A DNA stretch of 64,000 nt from positions 496,001 through 560,000 of the forward strand of contig JACAXG010000107.1 in NCBI GenBank assembly GCA_018881555.1. The letters run 5' to 3'. The position numbers and the translations under genes were made by a program. Source of the DNA: Amblyornis subalaris (Eukaryota > Chordata > Aves > Passeriformes > Ptilonorhynchidae). A model generated the notes under the pieces. It saw only the letters and a list, made by a program, of their open reading frames with translations, did no database searches and had not been told where the DNA came from. Shown one piece after another: positions 24,535-37,949 of this stretch. Every line of letters starts with the position of its first letter. Position 1 is the stretch's first letter.

Positions 24535-27254
24535 GCAGGGAACCAAGGCAAACTGGTCTGATGCCTCTTGCAGGTGATGTGAACTTTCCCCTCACCCACA
24601 TGAAGGGTACAAATACTGACATCAGCCCAGGGACCTCAGTGAAAGAGTGGAGTACCAGAATCCTCTCAGCCTGATGATTCTCTAACTGTATCTTAGGATT
24701 CAGTTCCAGATGTCAGTGTCTCTCCTGCTGTGGTTACAGACAAAAACATTGCTGTAAATGAAGAGGTAAATTGTAGCTACTGTTTGGGGCCAAGAGCAAA
24801 AATTTGCCTAAAGTTGTCCATACTTGGGAACAGCCACTATTGTGGCCTGGCTTTGCTCCAAGGCCTTTCTGCAAATGACAGTTCTCACNACAGAATTGCA
24901 CACTCTACCCACCTTATCCCTGCCTCTGCTAGTAACTACTTTACTGCAGCAAAATACATTGAATTTTCTGGATTCTACTGGTTCACCTGTTTCCTGCCCC
25001 TTGGCCAGTTTTCAGCTCATTTCATTTTCTTTCAATCCTTTTCATCTCATTAGAACCATCATATTAGAACCAGGGAAACTATTCATTTTTCAATTAAATT
25101 GGATTTTTATCCAATAAGAATACCAGAATATTACAAAGGAGCACAAGAATGATTGAATCCTAATAGTTAATGATTCCTTGGCACCACCAACATGAGAAGG
25201 TCCACGGGGATAACACAGACAACATCCACCTTGGGTAGAAAAGTTTACAAAGTCCCAGAAAAAATTAGTTCTCTCAGGAGCTGACACCAGTCATGTCCAC
25301 ACCAGACTGGGGCAAGAGGAGGAGGTTTTTACAAATCCTTGAAGCACTCCTTGCAAGGGGCTTGACACAGAACACCGCTCATGAACAGGTTGGTGGTGAC
25401 TTACATATCTTAATGGTGTATATTTTACTTTATCTTAGACCTTATCTCCCCTGTGCTGTGTCAGATGTGGCAGCCATGAGGCCAGACAAGGAGTCACCAG
25501 GGAAGCTGCCAAGTGCTCGTGTGCATTTTCTTTATGGAAGGAAATGCCGGGCAGCAGGTTGGGCTCAGACCATCCAGCTGGCCCCGATACTCTCACTGCA
25601 CACTTTCATCTTATCAAGGCCACACATGTTAAATTCACAGTGTGTTGGCACAAAGGAAGGGGCGATGGCCTGATCCAACACAGCTGTCTGATATTGTGGA
25701 GAAACATCCTGTAACTCTCTGTGTCAAAGTGCTCGTGGTTCCTGTTTCCAAGCAGAGGAAACAGTAATACATAATGAGCAAAGAAAATTATTCCGCATTT
25801 AGGAAATACTAACCCACAAATTAAAAGGGTCATTTTTATAATAAAGAATTATTTTAGTTTTGAAGGAAGAAAAAAAAGCTTCAGGAAATTATGTCTGCCA
25901 GTCCCCTGGCTCTGTCAGGGAGATTGGAAAAGATGTTAAAAGTTGCAAGAAAATTATTTCTGCGGAGAATAAAAAGACATAAATGAATACTTATCCTGAG
26001 GAAAAGGCTGCAGCACAAGACCAGTGATGGTCTCTCTGGTGTGACCTCCTGACCAGTCCATGGGCATGCATGTGCCAATCAGTGCACAGCGCTCGGAGCC
26101 AGCCCTGCTCTCACCCAGGCAGGAGCTACAGGCTGCAGAAGGGAGCCGAGACATGGGGTGTTTGTGTATGTGCCAAACAGACACTGAGACACAGAGAGGG
26201 TTTACATGCAAGGGGAACTTTGGGTTACTGTGACACTGCATGACAGAATTAAAATTAGCAGTGAACAGTCTTTACTAGTTCTGTAGTTAAAGAAAGAACC
26301 CAAGTTGCTCTATCCGTAAGACTCCGTGTCACCTGCCCTCCCGCTCCCCCACCACTCCTCCAGTCCTCCTGACCATTCCCCGAGCAGATGTGATGTGGTG
26401 GGAAGAGTGCAGGGTTTGGCAGTCAGACACAGCAGTGCCCAGTGAACTCTGTGGCTCCTCTCTTATTTGGGGTGGTAATTTGGGTCTCCAGTCTCTGTCC
26501 GGCCATTGGTGTTCTTAGGAGAGGTGGATACTTAAGATCACTGAGAACCCCAGCCTGCTGTTAAATGTAGCAGGAGACAGACAGTCTGATCATATTTCCA
26601 CAGGAAACCAGGCTAAAATAACCTTCACAATCATGTTAAACTCCTACATTTAAAATTACACTGTTGTTTTCATGAACAGCCTCCTGCACAACAGCAACAC
26701 TACAGTGAACTAGAGAGTTTTATCTGTTTACCCATCTGTTTTATTTAGAGCTGAACCAATTAGTACTGGAAAGATTCTTAGTATGGCAATGGACTTATCA
26801 ATTATCAATGAACATTTTAATGAACTAATGCCATTAGTGAATTTTTAGAGTTTCATTTATTTTCAACTGAGTGACTAGTTTATCTTTGTTTTTATTTTAA
26901 CTTTTTCATTCCACTTGTATGAGAAATTTGGGCTCGGGCTTCACAAGACAGCGGGAGAGATGTGCATGCTGATTTCCCTCTCTTTTCTCATCAGAGGCAA
27001 GGAAATCAAATGCTTCCTCCATTTACATCCTGCTTAATCCCTCTGACATTAATTTACTTAAATCTGGGTACATGATTTGTTCAATTAGATCCGTACAGTA
27101 TGCAAAATATGAGGGTTTGGCTAGATCTCTTTAAAATAATGTATTTTAATATACCACTTATTTTTAAACATGGCCACCTGCATTTCTTCTTCATCAGTAT
27201 TTATATGTATAGTTCTGGAGGAGGCAAAAGAAGACCATTCATAGGTAGTAAATT

Positions 27255-27330
27255 TACTTAAATTTGGATTTCAGTGATCCTTCCTTTGGGTCCCTTCCAA
27301 CTCAGGATATTCTATGATTCTATGATTTTT
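27255..27330 (+). mobile_element. CR1 3' tail fragment
   Basis: GGTCCCTTCCAACTCAGGAT followed by ATTCTATGATTCTATGAT is the CR1 3' terminus with its octamer repeats. Only about 75 bp survive. Confidence 0.85.
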
Positions 27331-27769
27331 TAAAATTTGTTGTTTCAGGAGTACCTTTTGTGCTTGGCATGTTCAGCTCTAGGAAGCTGGGCACATCAGC
27401 TGGCACTAGTATTCCCAGCAGGAAACCTTCAGGGAGATGACAGCACATATTTGGACATCTGAGACAAATGAAATATGATCATATGAATTAAATGTGGCTG
27501 TGAAGTTTTTCAAGTTCTTCATGTTTTTCATGAACATACAGATTTGGTTGTTGAGAGTGGCACAAGGTTTCATTTGAATTGCTGAGGATAAAGAGTTTCT
27601 GACTTTACAAGCCAGCTGAATCCCAGTTCTGTTTGAAGCTGGTGGCTGGATTCTTATGGATTTCACTGTCATCAGGTTTCCATCTGCTGGTTTTCTGGAC
27701 CTGGCACAGGAATTCTCAAGCATTGACGCTAATGACAACTCATGACAGTTCATGAAGACTTACTCTCAG

Positions 27770-27860
27770 CTTTTGGATATGCACTGCCATCCAAACTGGA
27801 TTGGAACTGGATGATCTCTAAGGTCCTTTCCAACCCAACCCATTCTGTGATTCTATGATG
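27770..27860 (+). mobile_element. CR1 3' tail fragment
   Basis: TGGAACTGGATGATCTCTAA, then GTCCTTTCCAACCCAACCC and ATTCTGTGATTCTATGATG form a CR1 3' end in plus orientation, 440 bp from the previous tail. Confidence 0.88.
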
Positions 27861-30219
27861 ATAACATCTGTGCAGTCTCAGAGTCACAAAAAGGAATTCA
27901 GACAGCACCTTGAATCCCCAGTGCTCCCAGAATTGCAGGGGAACATAATTGCACATCTTTTTGATACTGGAAGACCAACTACTTTTCTTCAATGCACATT
28001 AGCACTAATCAGTTGTCTAGATCTGGACCAATCTATAGAAGTGAAATTACAGGGACATTAGGAAGGTAAATCATGTTTATTACACCAGTGCCTAAGGCTG
28101 AGAAAGTACAAGGCTTCCCCAGAAGACACTCTACTCCCTGCTCCAAAAACACTCAGAGCTGGAGAAAAGCAGCTGAATGTATTTGTACAGTGAAGGTGGT
28201 AATTTGAGAGCAAGCACATAGGTTATGTAGTGTCTCGATAAGTCAATTTGAGAATACAGAGAGAAGAGAGAGGAGAAGAGACATTGAAAAGAGGATTGTT
28301 GGAGTAACAGTCCCGGGGTGGAATGAAGCTGACNTAAGAGGTTTGGAGCAGAGGGGATGGAACAATCAACAACTGAACGTGGGTGAACATTGAGCCAGCA
28401 GAGTGGCTCTCGGGGTGGTCGTCACTCCTGCCTTGGCAGATGCTCTCAGGGCTTGCTTCTTCCCCTTCTGAGACCTGGTTCCCCCAGAAAAGGGGACTGC
28501 TGTCAGTACAGACATGAGCTAGAGCATCTATAGTTGTTTTTTTTTCTTTCTGAACTTCCTTTTTAAGCAGATTTAAGGAGTGAAACACACAGAATACACC
28601 GAGGGACGTTTGCAGTGATGCGTTGAAAATATTTACCCAGATCTTTAAGTTTAGGAACTAAAGGTGGGTATCCACATGCTAAACTAGAGCAACTCTAATG
28701 CTGGTTTTAAATTAAATCTGGCTGCTCACAGCCTCATTGATGAGATATTTTGATGCCTCCTTGTTTCTTCACTACATCAGCTCTTGGCCACCTCAGGATT
28801 TGACCTGTGCTGAGGGAGTTCTCCTGTCACACTGAGCTCTCTGTCGGTTTCTTCCATCTGCTCGAGCAGGGATTAGAATTTGTCTTGAGGAATCCCCATT
28901 TTCTTTTTATAGCTTCACACTGATTCACCATGTGAAGGGGTTCAGGTATGAGGAATGTTGCAGGCTCTGAACTACATCCTGCTCAGCTGCACACCTACAG
29001 CTTCCACTCATTTGTAAAAAAAGACTAACACACATCTAAGAGGATAATTTGGTTCTGTTCCTGTTATTAGACCTGCATGACTTGATATTACTCAGAAATA
29101 GTTTCTGGGTTTTGGACACCTGTTATTATCATTAGGAGACTTTTTTACTCTTTGTAGGAAGAGGCAGGCTTTAGATGAAGAATAATTCTCCTCTCTATAC
29201 CCTCAAGTCTACTGTTCCCCTTCCAGTTATGTCCAAACANGACAGCTGGAACAAAAAAGCCAGTCTCCTTTCTTTATATATCCAGATAATTTGTAGCTGC
29301 ATTCTGTCCAAGATTACCTCTAAACCAAAACGTGTGGAGTTTTTTTTTAGCTATTCATTTGATCCAAACGATCCCCATCCCCCAAAAGGAAATCAAACAA
29401 TGTCCAATCCTGCAATAAAACCCATAAAGAACAAGATATTATTTTAATACATTTTTAAAATGTGTACTTACTTAGAAACTTCAGGTATAGCTGATCCAGC
29501 TGGCGGTAGGAGAATGCAGTGGATGAGCCCATCTCAGTGTCTCTTCCAGTTATGTTTTCTATGATAATATGATGGGGAAGAGGATAATTATCAGCAATAT
29601 CCAGTGTGAACACAGGAGCAGATTTGGAGTCCTGCCTGATTGCAAGGTATTTGTCTGACACTCATCGTCATTGCATGAGAATGCTTCTTAATAAGCATTG
29701 AAAACATTTAGTTACATGGACCACCTCTAGCAAAAATAGACTGTCTGATGTTCTGTGCACTGTATAAATGCCAAGTGTTTAACACATGGGCACACAATGC
29801 CACCACCTGAAAACACTAAAACCTATAAACCCTNGATTCTTATTTGCGACAGAAATACCTAGAAACTAAGATTGTTAATGTAAACATTTTCTTGTCAGGA
29901 AGGATGAACAATGACAAAGTGTGTTTTTTCTATGCAAAAATAGATAATGACCTTATAATCATGAAAAGGACAAATGATCCCGATCTTTTTCTACAAATGC
30001 AGATCCTGTTCTGGCATCTGAACAGCTGAGTAGGAGGTAAGTGTATATTTAAAGACTAGATACCACACAGACAGAGCAGATTCCTGTTTGGTTCTTGTTT
30101 ATATTCCGTTCTCAGTGCACTTCAGATTATATTTTCCAAATACTTTACTTCTCTCCATTTACTCCATCAAAGTCATTCAAATCAGGATTTTAAACCTGTG
30201 TTTCTACCAAGTTGTCTGG

Positions 30220-30760
30220 AAGCAGATTCATTTACCTAATGTAAAGGTTAGACTCAGCACACAGATTAAGACACCTAAATTTAGGTGTCTGCACGTAGGT
30301 GCTGACCTGTGAGCTGCTGTGGAAGCTCCGTCGCGGTCAGGAGGCACTGGGGCTGGTTAGCTTGAGAGGGCTCAAGACTGGTGACCAGATCTGAGCAAGT
30401 ACTTATGGAGTCATTTTCCAGTGTAATCAATGAAAATCTGGACAGTGGAGCTTAGGGTGGGATCAATCCAGTCACCTGTAATTGTTTTGTAATGAGCTGC
30501 CTCATGCCCTCAAGCCCTTTGAGTGCCCTCCCACCCCCAGAATGGGAGCCTTGACTCCAGGTTTACACACAGGCATGGACACTGTGGACACCTAAGGTTA
30601 AGTGAGATCCATCCCACCCAAAGTGGATACCAGATGTGGGAATCCTCTCGTCTGACTTCTTGCAGGACACACTGAAAAATGGATTTCAGGACTCTCTGGA
30701 TAAGCAGTCTCACAAAACCAGTGGTTAGATTACACCTGAGGCCCCGTTCACTTGTGGCTT
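30220..30760. repeat. Ancient interspersed repeat with a palindromic segment
   Basis: The block contains AGACACCTAAATTTAGGTG (start of a 22-bp perfect palindrome, 30269-30290) and later GTTAAGTGAGATCCATCCCA. Such 'ACACCTAAATTTAGG' segments recur in old amniote interspersed repeats. Class and exact limits cannot be set without a repeat library. Confidence 0.45.
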
Positions 30761-33700
30761 GCCTGGAACCTCTGCACGTACCAGGCTTTTCCTGGCTCTC
30801 CCACACAGTCTAGAGAAGAAAAAATAAAGATTCCTTTATGGACAATAAGGGTGGGGAGGAGGGGGTAACCAACGATTCCTTCTTCCCATGGAAAAGACTT
30901 GAGGGCGACTGATGCAGGACACAACATGACTGTGTTTTTCTCAATGCAGATGTTTCAGAACAAAATTATCAAGAAAAGGCTGATGCAGCTTGTGTGACAG
31001 ATTTTCCTGACTGTATGGAAAGTCCAGGATGTATTTTAGGTGACACATTTTGTGTCATTTAATTAACTGATACTGGGGCTATGTTTGCCCTGCCAGAGGA
31101 TTTCTAAACTCTTTGTACCAACTAATTTTAGTTGAGAGACAGTACAATGAACTTACTCCATTTTCTGCATTTTCCCAAATTCAGATTTCACCCTTTATCT
31201 TAACTGAAGCAGCAGCAGCACCATGTATTTTCCATTACCTCCTCCCCTGCTTCTAATAAAAATTCAACTATGGGTCAAATCCTTGGCTGGAAAGAGTCTA
31301 TACAGACCAGGATCTGCCTTGTACAAAAAAGTTACAAAAACAGGATGTGTTTTATTTGACTGGAGTGAACTTAATGGACAGGGGTCGTTTTCATTTAAGA
31401 CACATTTTTTTCTCATGGTTTTCAAATGTATTTTGTTTCTTAAATGACAGCAAGAATAAAATGCATTTTTCTCTGCATTTTTTCCTAAGGATCTCAAGGC
31501 ACTTAACTGGCAGTAATTTGCTAAATCTTGCAGCCTCCCTATATAGTGAATATGTCACTGCTGGCCTTATCTACTTTCTCAGCTTTCAGGCTTATTTCCC
31601 TCCAGTGGGAGGGAAGACCCTGGGTGCTTTCCAATCTAGAATTATTAAGAGGACAGAAACACCATATATTTTTATGTACAACCTTTTTTTTTCCTTTTTG
31701 CTGTTACTTGTATTTTTCTTCATTTGTCTTCCCAAACTGAAAGNTTGGTAATGAATTCTTTTATTTCACTGGCATACTATTCTTTTCCCTTGTTTTTAAC
31801 TACTCCCCAGCAAGTCTCCGGTTTGCCCTGTTCCATTCATTCCCTCTGGAAGGGTTTTCAAGTTTTGAAAGTTCACCTCAGGAAGATTTCATAATAAGAA
31901 CTTAAGGAAAATAATATAATCTTGCTTTAAAACACTTCCTTCCTCTGTTTTGCTGATGAATTATAACAATTCACAATACCATCTGGCCAGCAACTGGTAC
32001 AGAACTTATTTCATTGTTTTAACTGTATTTGTTTCTTTTGGTTGTAGAGCACATAAGACGAGGATTCCCCTGCTGCTGTTCTGTGATCAGACGCACCCAG
32101 AGGACAACATGAAATCAAGATGTGCCCAAATGTCTGGAATTGGGCTAGAAATAGCCTTGGCAAATGATCTGTAGAGGTACATTGAATTAGAACATGAGTC
32201 CTGTGGAGGAGGGCAAAACAGAGGTCTGAATTTTCCAGCTTGATCCATTTTCTAAAATCAGAGGAAAATCTGAAGAGAAATCTAACCTCCTTCTTGGTGA
32301 GATTTTGTAGAAACTTCTTAAGCCCATAGATTGTATTCAAAAGCAGAAAGGAACCTGTTTTCTGAATCCAGTTTTGACATAACTCAGAATAATGGAAATA
32401 GAACTGGACAAGACATTTTGAAGAACTTTCTAGAAAGGACAGCCTCCATCCTAAAAAGTAACTGGCAAACTAAACTTAGTCCAGCTCTGAATTTGATCAC
32501 ATGTGGATCGGGAGCATTGGTGGTGATACGGAGGGGAAGTGCCACACCTGAGTGTCCCCCCAGATCACCTGCAGCACTCAATGCATGAGGGGAGTGAGAC
32601 CTCAGAGCTTTCTAGATCCTCCCTCCAAGCACATTTGGAGCACTCGTGAGTATCAGACTTTCAATACATGATTTGAGCCCTGATTCAGCATGGATCACAA
32701 GGTGGTGCAATTTCAGTGAAACTACTGCTTCTTATCCTACAGCCAAAGTTAATTTAATTCACTTGTGTAGTTTTGAAACACTGGGAAAATGAAGAATTAT
32801 TCAAAACAGTCTCTAGTGACTATGAGTGTTCTTACAGCCCTTACAGGAAGCTGAATGTTATGGTGTAAATGTACAGACCACTCAGCAATAGGCATTCACT
32901 GTCTGTCCCATGACCAGGTGCCAATCTTCAGGGTCAGTGCTGCTCCAGGCACAACCTTGCTGACCAGTGTCATGTTTGGTGTTGGTTTTTTGATGCAGAT
33001 CTCTTGATCACCAGCTTTTTCATATAAGCTCTGGCCAGACAATAAAAGGCAAAGGCCAGCATCACATTAATGACAGAGGGCGTAAAGTTCTTAGAATTTA
33101 TTTTTAGTTCACCAAACCATTTTAGTCCTGAGGTTTAGATTATTTAAAGCAAACATTGCTGTATACCCAGCACATGATATTTTCTCACATGTTGCTTCAC
33201 TTCCACATGCTCATGTCACTTCCATGTGAACTACAGCATATTGCAAAGCTGTGTCGTATTCTTTTAATTTTTACACTGAAGGATTTCAGATGGAACCTAA
33301 CATAATTAGATTACATGTAATCTCTTCNCATTTTGATCCTATTCTCAAGAGTGTTTGCAAAGGAGCTTACTTGAGTCTTAAATGCACAACTTGAAATCAC
33401 TCTGACGGAGACGAGTAAGAGCAGCACGCTCTTAGGAAAACATCCTGATGTGCAGGACAAAGCCTCCTGGCTTTATCCAGTGAAACAGGTGTCTCCATTA
33501 GCAGTGTCCACTTCAAAATCCTTGACACACAATTTTTTAAACTTCTGCACAAAACCTATAACAANTCGATTCGGAGTCTTTCCTTATCCATTTGTATCCT
33601 GAATCAACATGGATTCCTATTAATACCTGCTTGTCCAGGGGCTTCCACAGAGCTGTGTAGTTTCTATTAAGGTGTCAGCCATCGAGATAAACTGCAGTTC

Positions 33701-35770
33701 AGAAGGGCTTTCAAACAGCCATCACCTTCCTGGGAGTACATTAAAAGAGATTATGCGTTGCCAGACAGCAAGTCTTGTCAGGTCAGGGCAAAACAACATT
33801 TTAAGCCGATTGGCTCATATATCTCAAGGTATGTGTGTCCTTGCACAAATTCACTTTCCCCTCAACCCAGTATTTAAGAAAATCCACCTTTCATGATGTT
33901 GATCGATCTAAAGTGTGGTCAGATTGAATCCTGCTNATTATCTTGAGGTTATAGAAGGAGAAATATCTTCAGATGTGATAGTAAATGACTGGATTGTAAG
34001 GCAACTTTGAGGAAAACAGCCTGTTATTTGGTGGCTGGTGCCTCACCTTTCAGAAAGCTCTTCCTTGCATGAAAAGGATAAAGAATGTTTACACTTCAAA
34101 GGTATTTGCCGAAAGTTTGGGAAGTTTCATCCTGCTTTACAGCCTAAAGNTGGCTTTGTTTGCCAAAGGTGAGGGGTGCCCTTATTAGTGATGATGGCTG
34201 TCTGCAGGGACCTTGGCTTCCTACAGGATGAAACGGGTACCTGGTGTAAACACCAGCCTCAGCAGCATCTGTGAGCACACCTTCTTCATTGGCCAGGAAT
34301 GTGAGTTACCTCATGTCCCCGTGTTTGGGCAGCCTGACCCTGGGAAACAGACCACTGGCCTTTCCCTGGGAAACAAACTGTTTCTTACGGGTGTGAAACA
34401 GCTTGAGAGAGCCTGGCCTCCCTCTTGTTGGCTTGTTTCACTCCATGGTTGCCATATGGGCTTGGTTAGGGAAAAGATAAGTGCGACAGGACTTCCACTT
34501 CCCTGGCAAGCTATTCCTGCAGTTAAGGCTTCGTAGGAAGCCTTCACGCTGCCTTACCCCGAACAGGAGGCTGACCGAACACAGATGGCTCAAGGCAGAG
34601 GGGGAAGAATGTGCTTAAAAGCAAAGCCCAACTTGCATCCCCCACCTCATATTGTGCTACATAAATTCTACATGAAGTGGAGCTGGGAAAAGTCTCTAAA
34701 TACCACGCTGCTGGAAAAAAATTATTTTGATGTTCCACAAGGAGCTTTACCTGAACAAACTGAATATATTTCTGCTCCATCAATCATTCACACTTCTCTT
34801 TCTGCTTNTTTCAGCAGAAAATGGAAAAGGTCATAAAGATTTAACTTTTGCACTACATTAGACAAGTAATTACACCTTTTGCAGGATACACTATCACAGC
34901 ACAGAGCTTCGACACATTTTATTACAGGCTCCCGTTTTCATTTGCTTGTAACTTCATGAAAATGATTCCCTTTGAGGCTTTTAAATTTGTTGGTGTCTAA
35001 GAAATGATTCTATTTCTGTTAACTTTGAGTTGCTTTTGACATTCTGGTGGTTATGAGTGAGTGATAATAAACTTTAACAGTGACTGTGCTCTGAACGCTG
35101 ACTCTATAAATACTGTCATGAGATTCCTGGTTCTTTGTTTTACTATAACTCTACATCAGATCTGCAGTTTACAAAAACATATCTTTCAACTACTCTTGGA
35201 AAGTCACAATAAGGCACAAAAGATGAAGCTGATGTTTTGTTTTGTTGAGCATCATTGCCAATAACACCTAATCTTTTGTCTTCTCTCTTCCTTTTCTTTC
35301 TCTGTTTTATGTTCTACTTTTCGTTGATTTGAAAGCTATATGATTTGATTATAGCTTTTCCCTCTCTTTCACCAAGTCCCTTCTCCTTCTGCTGTGGTAA
35401 CAAGAATCTAACATTNGGGTTCAGGAAAATATCCCAATTCATGTTTTAAAGCCCATCCTATGCTGCAGTTTAGATACAGCCACACGTGCCCTCTTCAGCC
35501 AGGTTTTCTGCCTTTCACATTTGCTGTGCACAGCCATCCTGCACTGTCTATGTACTCACTTAGAAAGGGTTCTCTGGGAAGTTCTATGACATGGGNTATA
35601 CAGGTAAGTGACACATTTTTGGTGTTGTGATGTTTTTCAGTTTTTCACNAAAAAACTACTGGGTATTAAGGAGACCTTTAAAAAGAGTTTTTTTGTACTG
35701 TGTAAGTGTATTAAATATTGTTCTGTGTGTACTTTTCATAGATATTGAAAGCTAAATCAACATATCAAAG

Positions 35771-35800
35771 GAGAGAGAGAGAAATGAGAGAATATTGAAG
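35771..35800. repeat. GA-rich low-complexity patch
   Basis: A short GAGAGAGAGA run opens a purine-rich stretch that continues to about 35,890. Confidence 0.7.
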
Positions 35801-36330
35801 TAACAGAGTAAGACAGAAGGAGGTGAATTGGGAAAAGGCAAGAAAATGCTAGAGGAGACGGCAAATTTAGGAATAAAGGAAGGAAAATTAAGAAAATCTG
35901 TCTTGACAGACAGAGGGGACAGAAATAGCCCCTTTCATCAGGCAGCAAGCGCTGCACACATTCAAATCTGATTCCCATGGCAGGAGCCACCAAAAGCAGG
36001 AAGAGAGGCCTGAATGGGTGAAACCTGAACCTCAACAAACCAACAGAGCTTGCNGACAATGGGACTGGCCGAGGGCAAGGGAACAATCCCGACGAAAGGA
36101 AAACAGTCCTTTAGGCAGCCAGAAATGGTGAAGCAAAGGGCAAACCCTCCTGCTTCAGGTCCCACTCCCACCCCTGCTTTTAACACAGCTCTTCCTAGGT
36201 AATGCTGATCTATTAGAATAAAGGCTTGCAGTCTTTCTGAAGAGATTGATAAAGGATTTAATCACTCTGGATCTGCCATAAATTGTGCTGAGTTCTATCT
36301 GATCTGTGTTTAATACACAAAAATGAGATG

Positions 36331-36967
36331 AATTTATTACTCATACTGCAAATTTACTCCTGGTTGTAGTGTTGATCCCTCATCCTGCACCTTTTGTACA
36401 GCTCCAGGGCCTGGAGTCCTTACTAAGAGGCACGTGGCACTAAGTGGATGTCTTATCCAGCTTGTGGGTGCCACTTCAGAGCTTTTGGTTCTCACAATCC
36501 CCCTCAGCTCTCCTGGTGCCCCTTGGATCAATCTGTTCCCCACAGGCACCAGGGACTCTCCTCCTCTCACTTGGCTGCAGGTGTAGCCCTGGAGTTGTGC
36601 CCAGCTCCTTCATGTTCAAGCCATGATGTCCTCCTGCTGCGTTGTCCCAAAGACTCCAAAAATAACTTCTCTTGCAGAAATAAGCAGCAATTAAATGTTT
36701 TCTCTTCCTTTACTTCCCTTGGCTAGGGCACAGAGGGAATTTGGGAGCAGAGGGAAAGGGCCTGGCTGGGAACTGTGCTGCTGGGAAGCATTTGGGCAGC
36801 CTCTCTCTTGCCTTGGGGAGCACAGGGAGAATTTGGGGCTCCATATCCTGTCCTCATCCAGTATTGGGATGTCTCCTATTCCAGGAGTAACAGGAGAGGC
36901 TCTCCACTTCCATTCTGTGAAGCTGTGTTCTATTCAACTCCATTTCTAATTCCTGCTTGTTTTTCAG
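36331..36967. other. GC-richer block upstream of the SETDB1-like exon
   Basis: This is intron-like sequence that is noticeably more G/C-rich than the flanks. It ends in a T-rich tract and TTTTTCAG. No second SETDB1-type exon was found in it. It may belong to the same foreign or duplicated segment as the exon. Confidence 0.4.
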
Positions 36968-37041
36968 GTTCCTGATCCTCTTTGACAATGGCTATGCTTC
37001 ATACGTCGAGGAGTGGGAGCTGTACCTGATCTGCCGGCTTT
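36968..37041 (+). pseudogene. Isolated exon resembling a SETDB1 Tudor-domain exon
   Basis: A 74-nt block is framed by a polypyrimidine tract and CAG acceptor on the left and a GTGAGT donor on the right. With the first base completing a split codon, it reads FLILFDNGYASYVEEWELYL and then ICRL. This resembles the second Tudor repeat of the histone H3K9 methyltransferase SETDB1, which carries a FxDDGYASYV...ELY.ICRP pattern. Differences include Asn for the second Asp and EEW where human has a polar triplet. Neighbouring SETDB1 exons are not seen within 600 bp on either side. A retroviral gag relic in opposite orientation starts within 40 bp downstream. I infer a duplicated or captured SETDB1 fragment. 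Chance resemblance of 24 codons is possible but less likely given the correctly placed splice sites. Confidence 0.5.
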
Positions 37042-37079
37042 GTGAGTGATCCCTGTCCTGCCTGGCCTGGAGAGGTTTG

Positions 37080-37895
37080 GACATAACATCATCCCTTCTG
37101 TTCTGCCTAGGAGCTTGCCCACGGGAAAATGGAGCGGCATTTATCCTCAAAGAGCTTCCTGTGGTAGTCATTCCTCCTCTCAACTCATGTACCCGTGCTG
37201 CTAGGGCAGAGGTGCGTTTTGCATCCCACCTCCTCATGTTTTCTCCATGTTCACACACGTAAAACTACAAGTTACCTCAGGGAGTGTCCTCTCTCTTGGG
37301 CTGGGGGATGCCTGCTCCTAGTAGAAGAGACTTTGGTCTGTACTGGTGGGGCATGGAAAATTTCCTCTTTAAACTCCTCTTTAAAGTTTANAGTAGCCCT
37401 CTTTAATTTNCTCTTTTAAATTCCAGAAATCCTCCGTCAGTCTTTCCATGGATGAGGTGTAAGCCTGTAATGGGGTGGAGATAGTTTCTTCATGTGCCTG
37501 GAGTCTGCCAAACCAGAANGCCCACTTTTTCTCCTCCGTCCTTCCATGCCAACACTCCCAATGACTTGGCATATGACCACATGTTTTCTGTACACTGGAC
37601 ACTGTCTGGATTAGGGAATTGCTCGTTATCTGAAAAGATTCTCTCCAGCACAGCTGCTTCTCTCAGGCACCGGATACCTTGCTCCATGGTGTTCCACTTG
37701 GCACACTGAAAGGTCTTCATTGCAAAGGTATCTCTCCCTCACACTAGACAAGAGTTGCCTCCAGAGGCTGAAAGTTTCTGGTCTTTTCCTGATCCTCTGG
37801 TCAATACCCGCATCCCGGGACAGGGATCCCAGTTGCTTGGCTTCATTACCATCGAGTGCCGCACTGTTGGTTGCGATGTCTTGCTAAATACTCAA
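37080..37895 (-). mobile_element. Degraded endogenous retrovirus gag fragment (ERVL-like)
   Basis: On the minus strand, successive frames resemble the gag polyprotein of avian ERVL-type endogenous retroviruses. The first segment contains LWRQLLSSVRERY, the next NTMEQGIRCLREAAVLE and QCTENMW, and the last SALAARVHELRG. They are interrupted by at least two frameshifts and a stop codon, so nothing intact can be made. No LTR of its own, protease or polymerase follows; at its downstream end it abuts the SETDB1-like block. The fragment is dead and truncated at both ends. Family-level assignment rests on recognition of the conserved gag pattern. Confidence 0.65.
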
Positions 37896-37905
37896 TGATT
37901 TAAAT

Positions 37906-37937
37906 GGAAGTAATCTTAAATAATTAAGATCACTTCC
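37906..37937. repeat. Hairpin-forming inverted repeat
   Basis: GGAAGTAATCTTAA and TTAAGATCACTTCC are inverted copies of 14 nt with one mismatch around a 4-nt loop (ATAA). It sits between the antisense gag relic and the putative LTR. Confidence 0.85.
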
Positions 37938-37949
37938 AAAGGGTGGAAT

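Larger units (their letters stand above)
24535..36330. other. Intergenic between the divergent genes, right part
   Basis: No exon or RNA gene was recognised. Two CR1 tails, an older interspersed repeat and a GA-rich patch near 35,770 are listed or noted separately. The open frames present are short and lack domain signal. Confidence 0.5.

Noticed and set aside
24195..24599. 134-codon minus-strand open frame
   Set aside because: It lies almost wholly inside the solo LTR and has no coding signature.
34338..34375. Repeated CCCTGGGAAACA at 26-bp spacing
   Set aside because: Too short to distinguish from chance in G/C-rich sequence.
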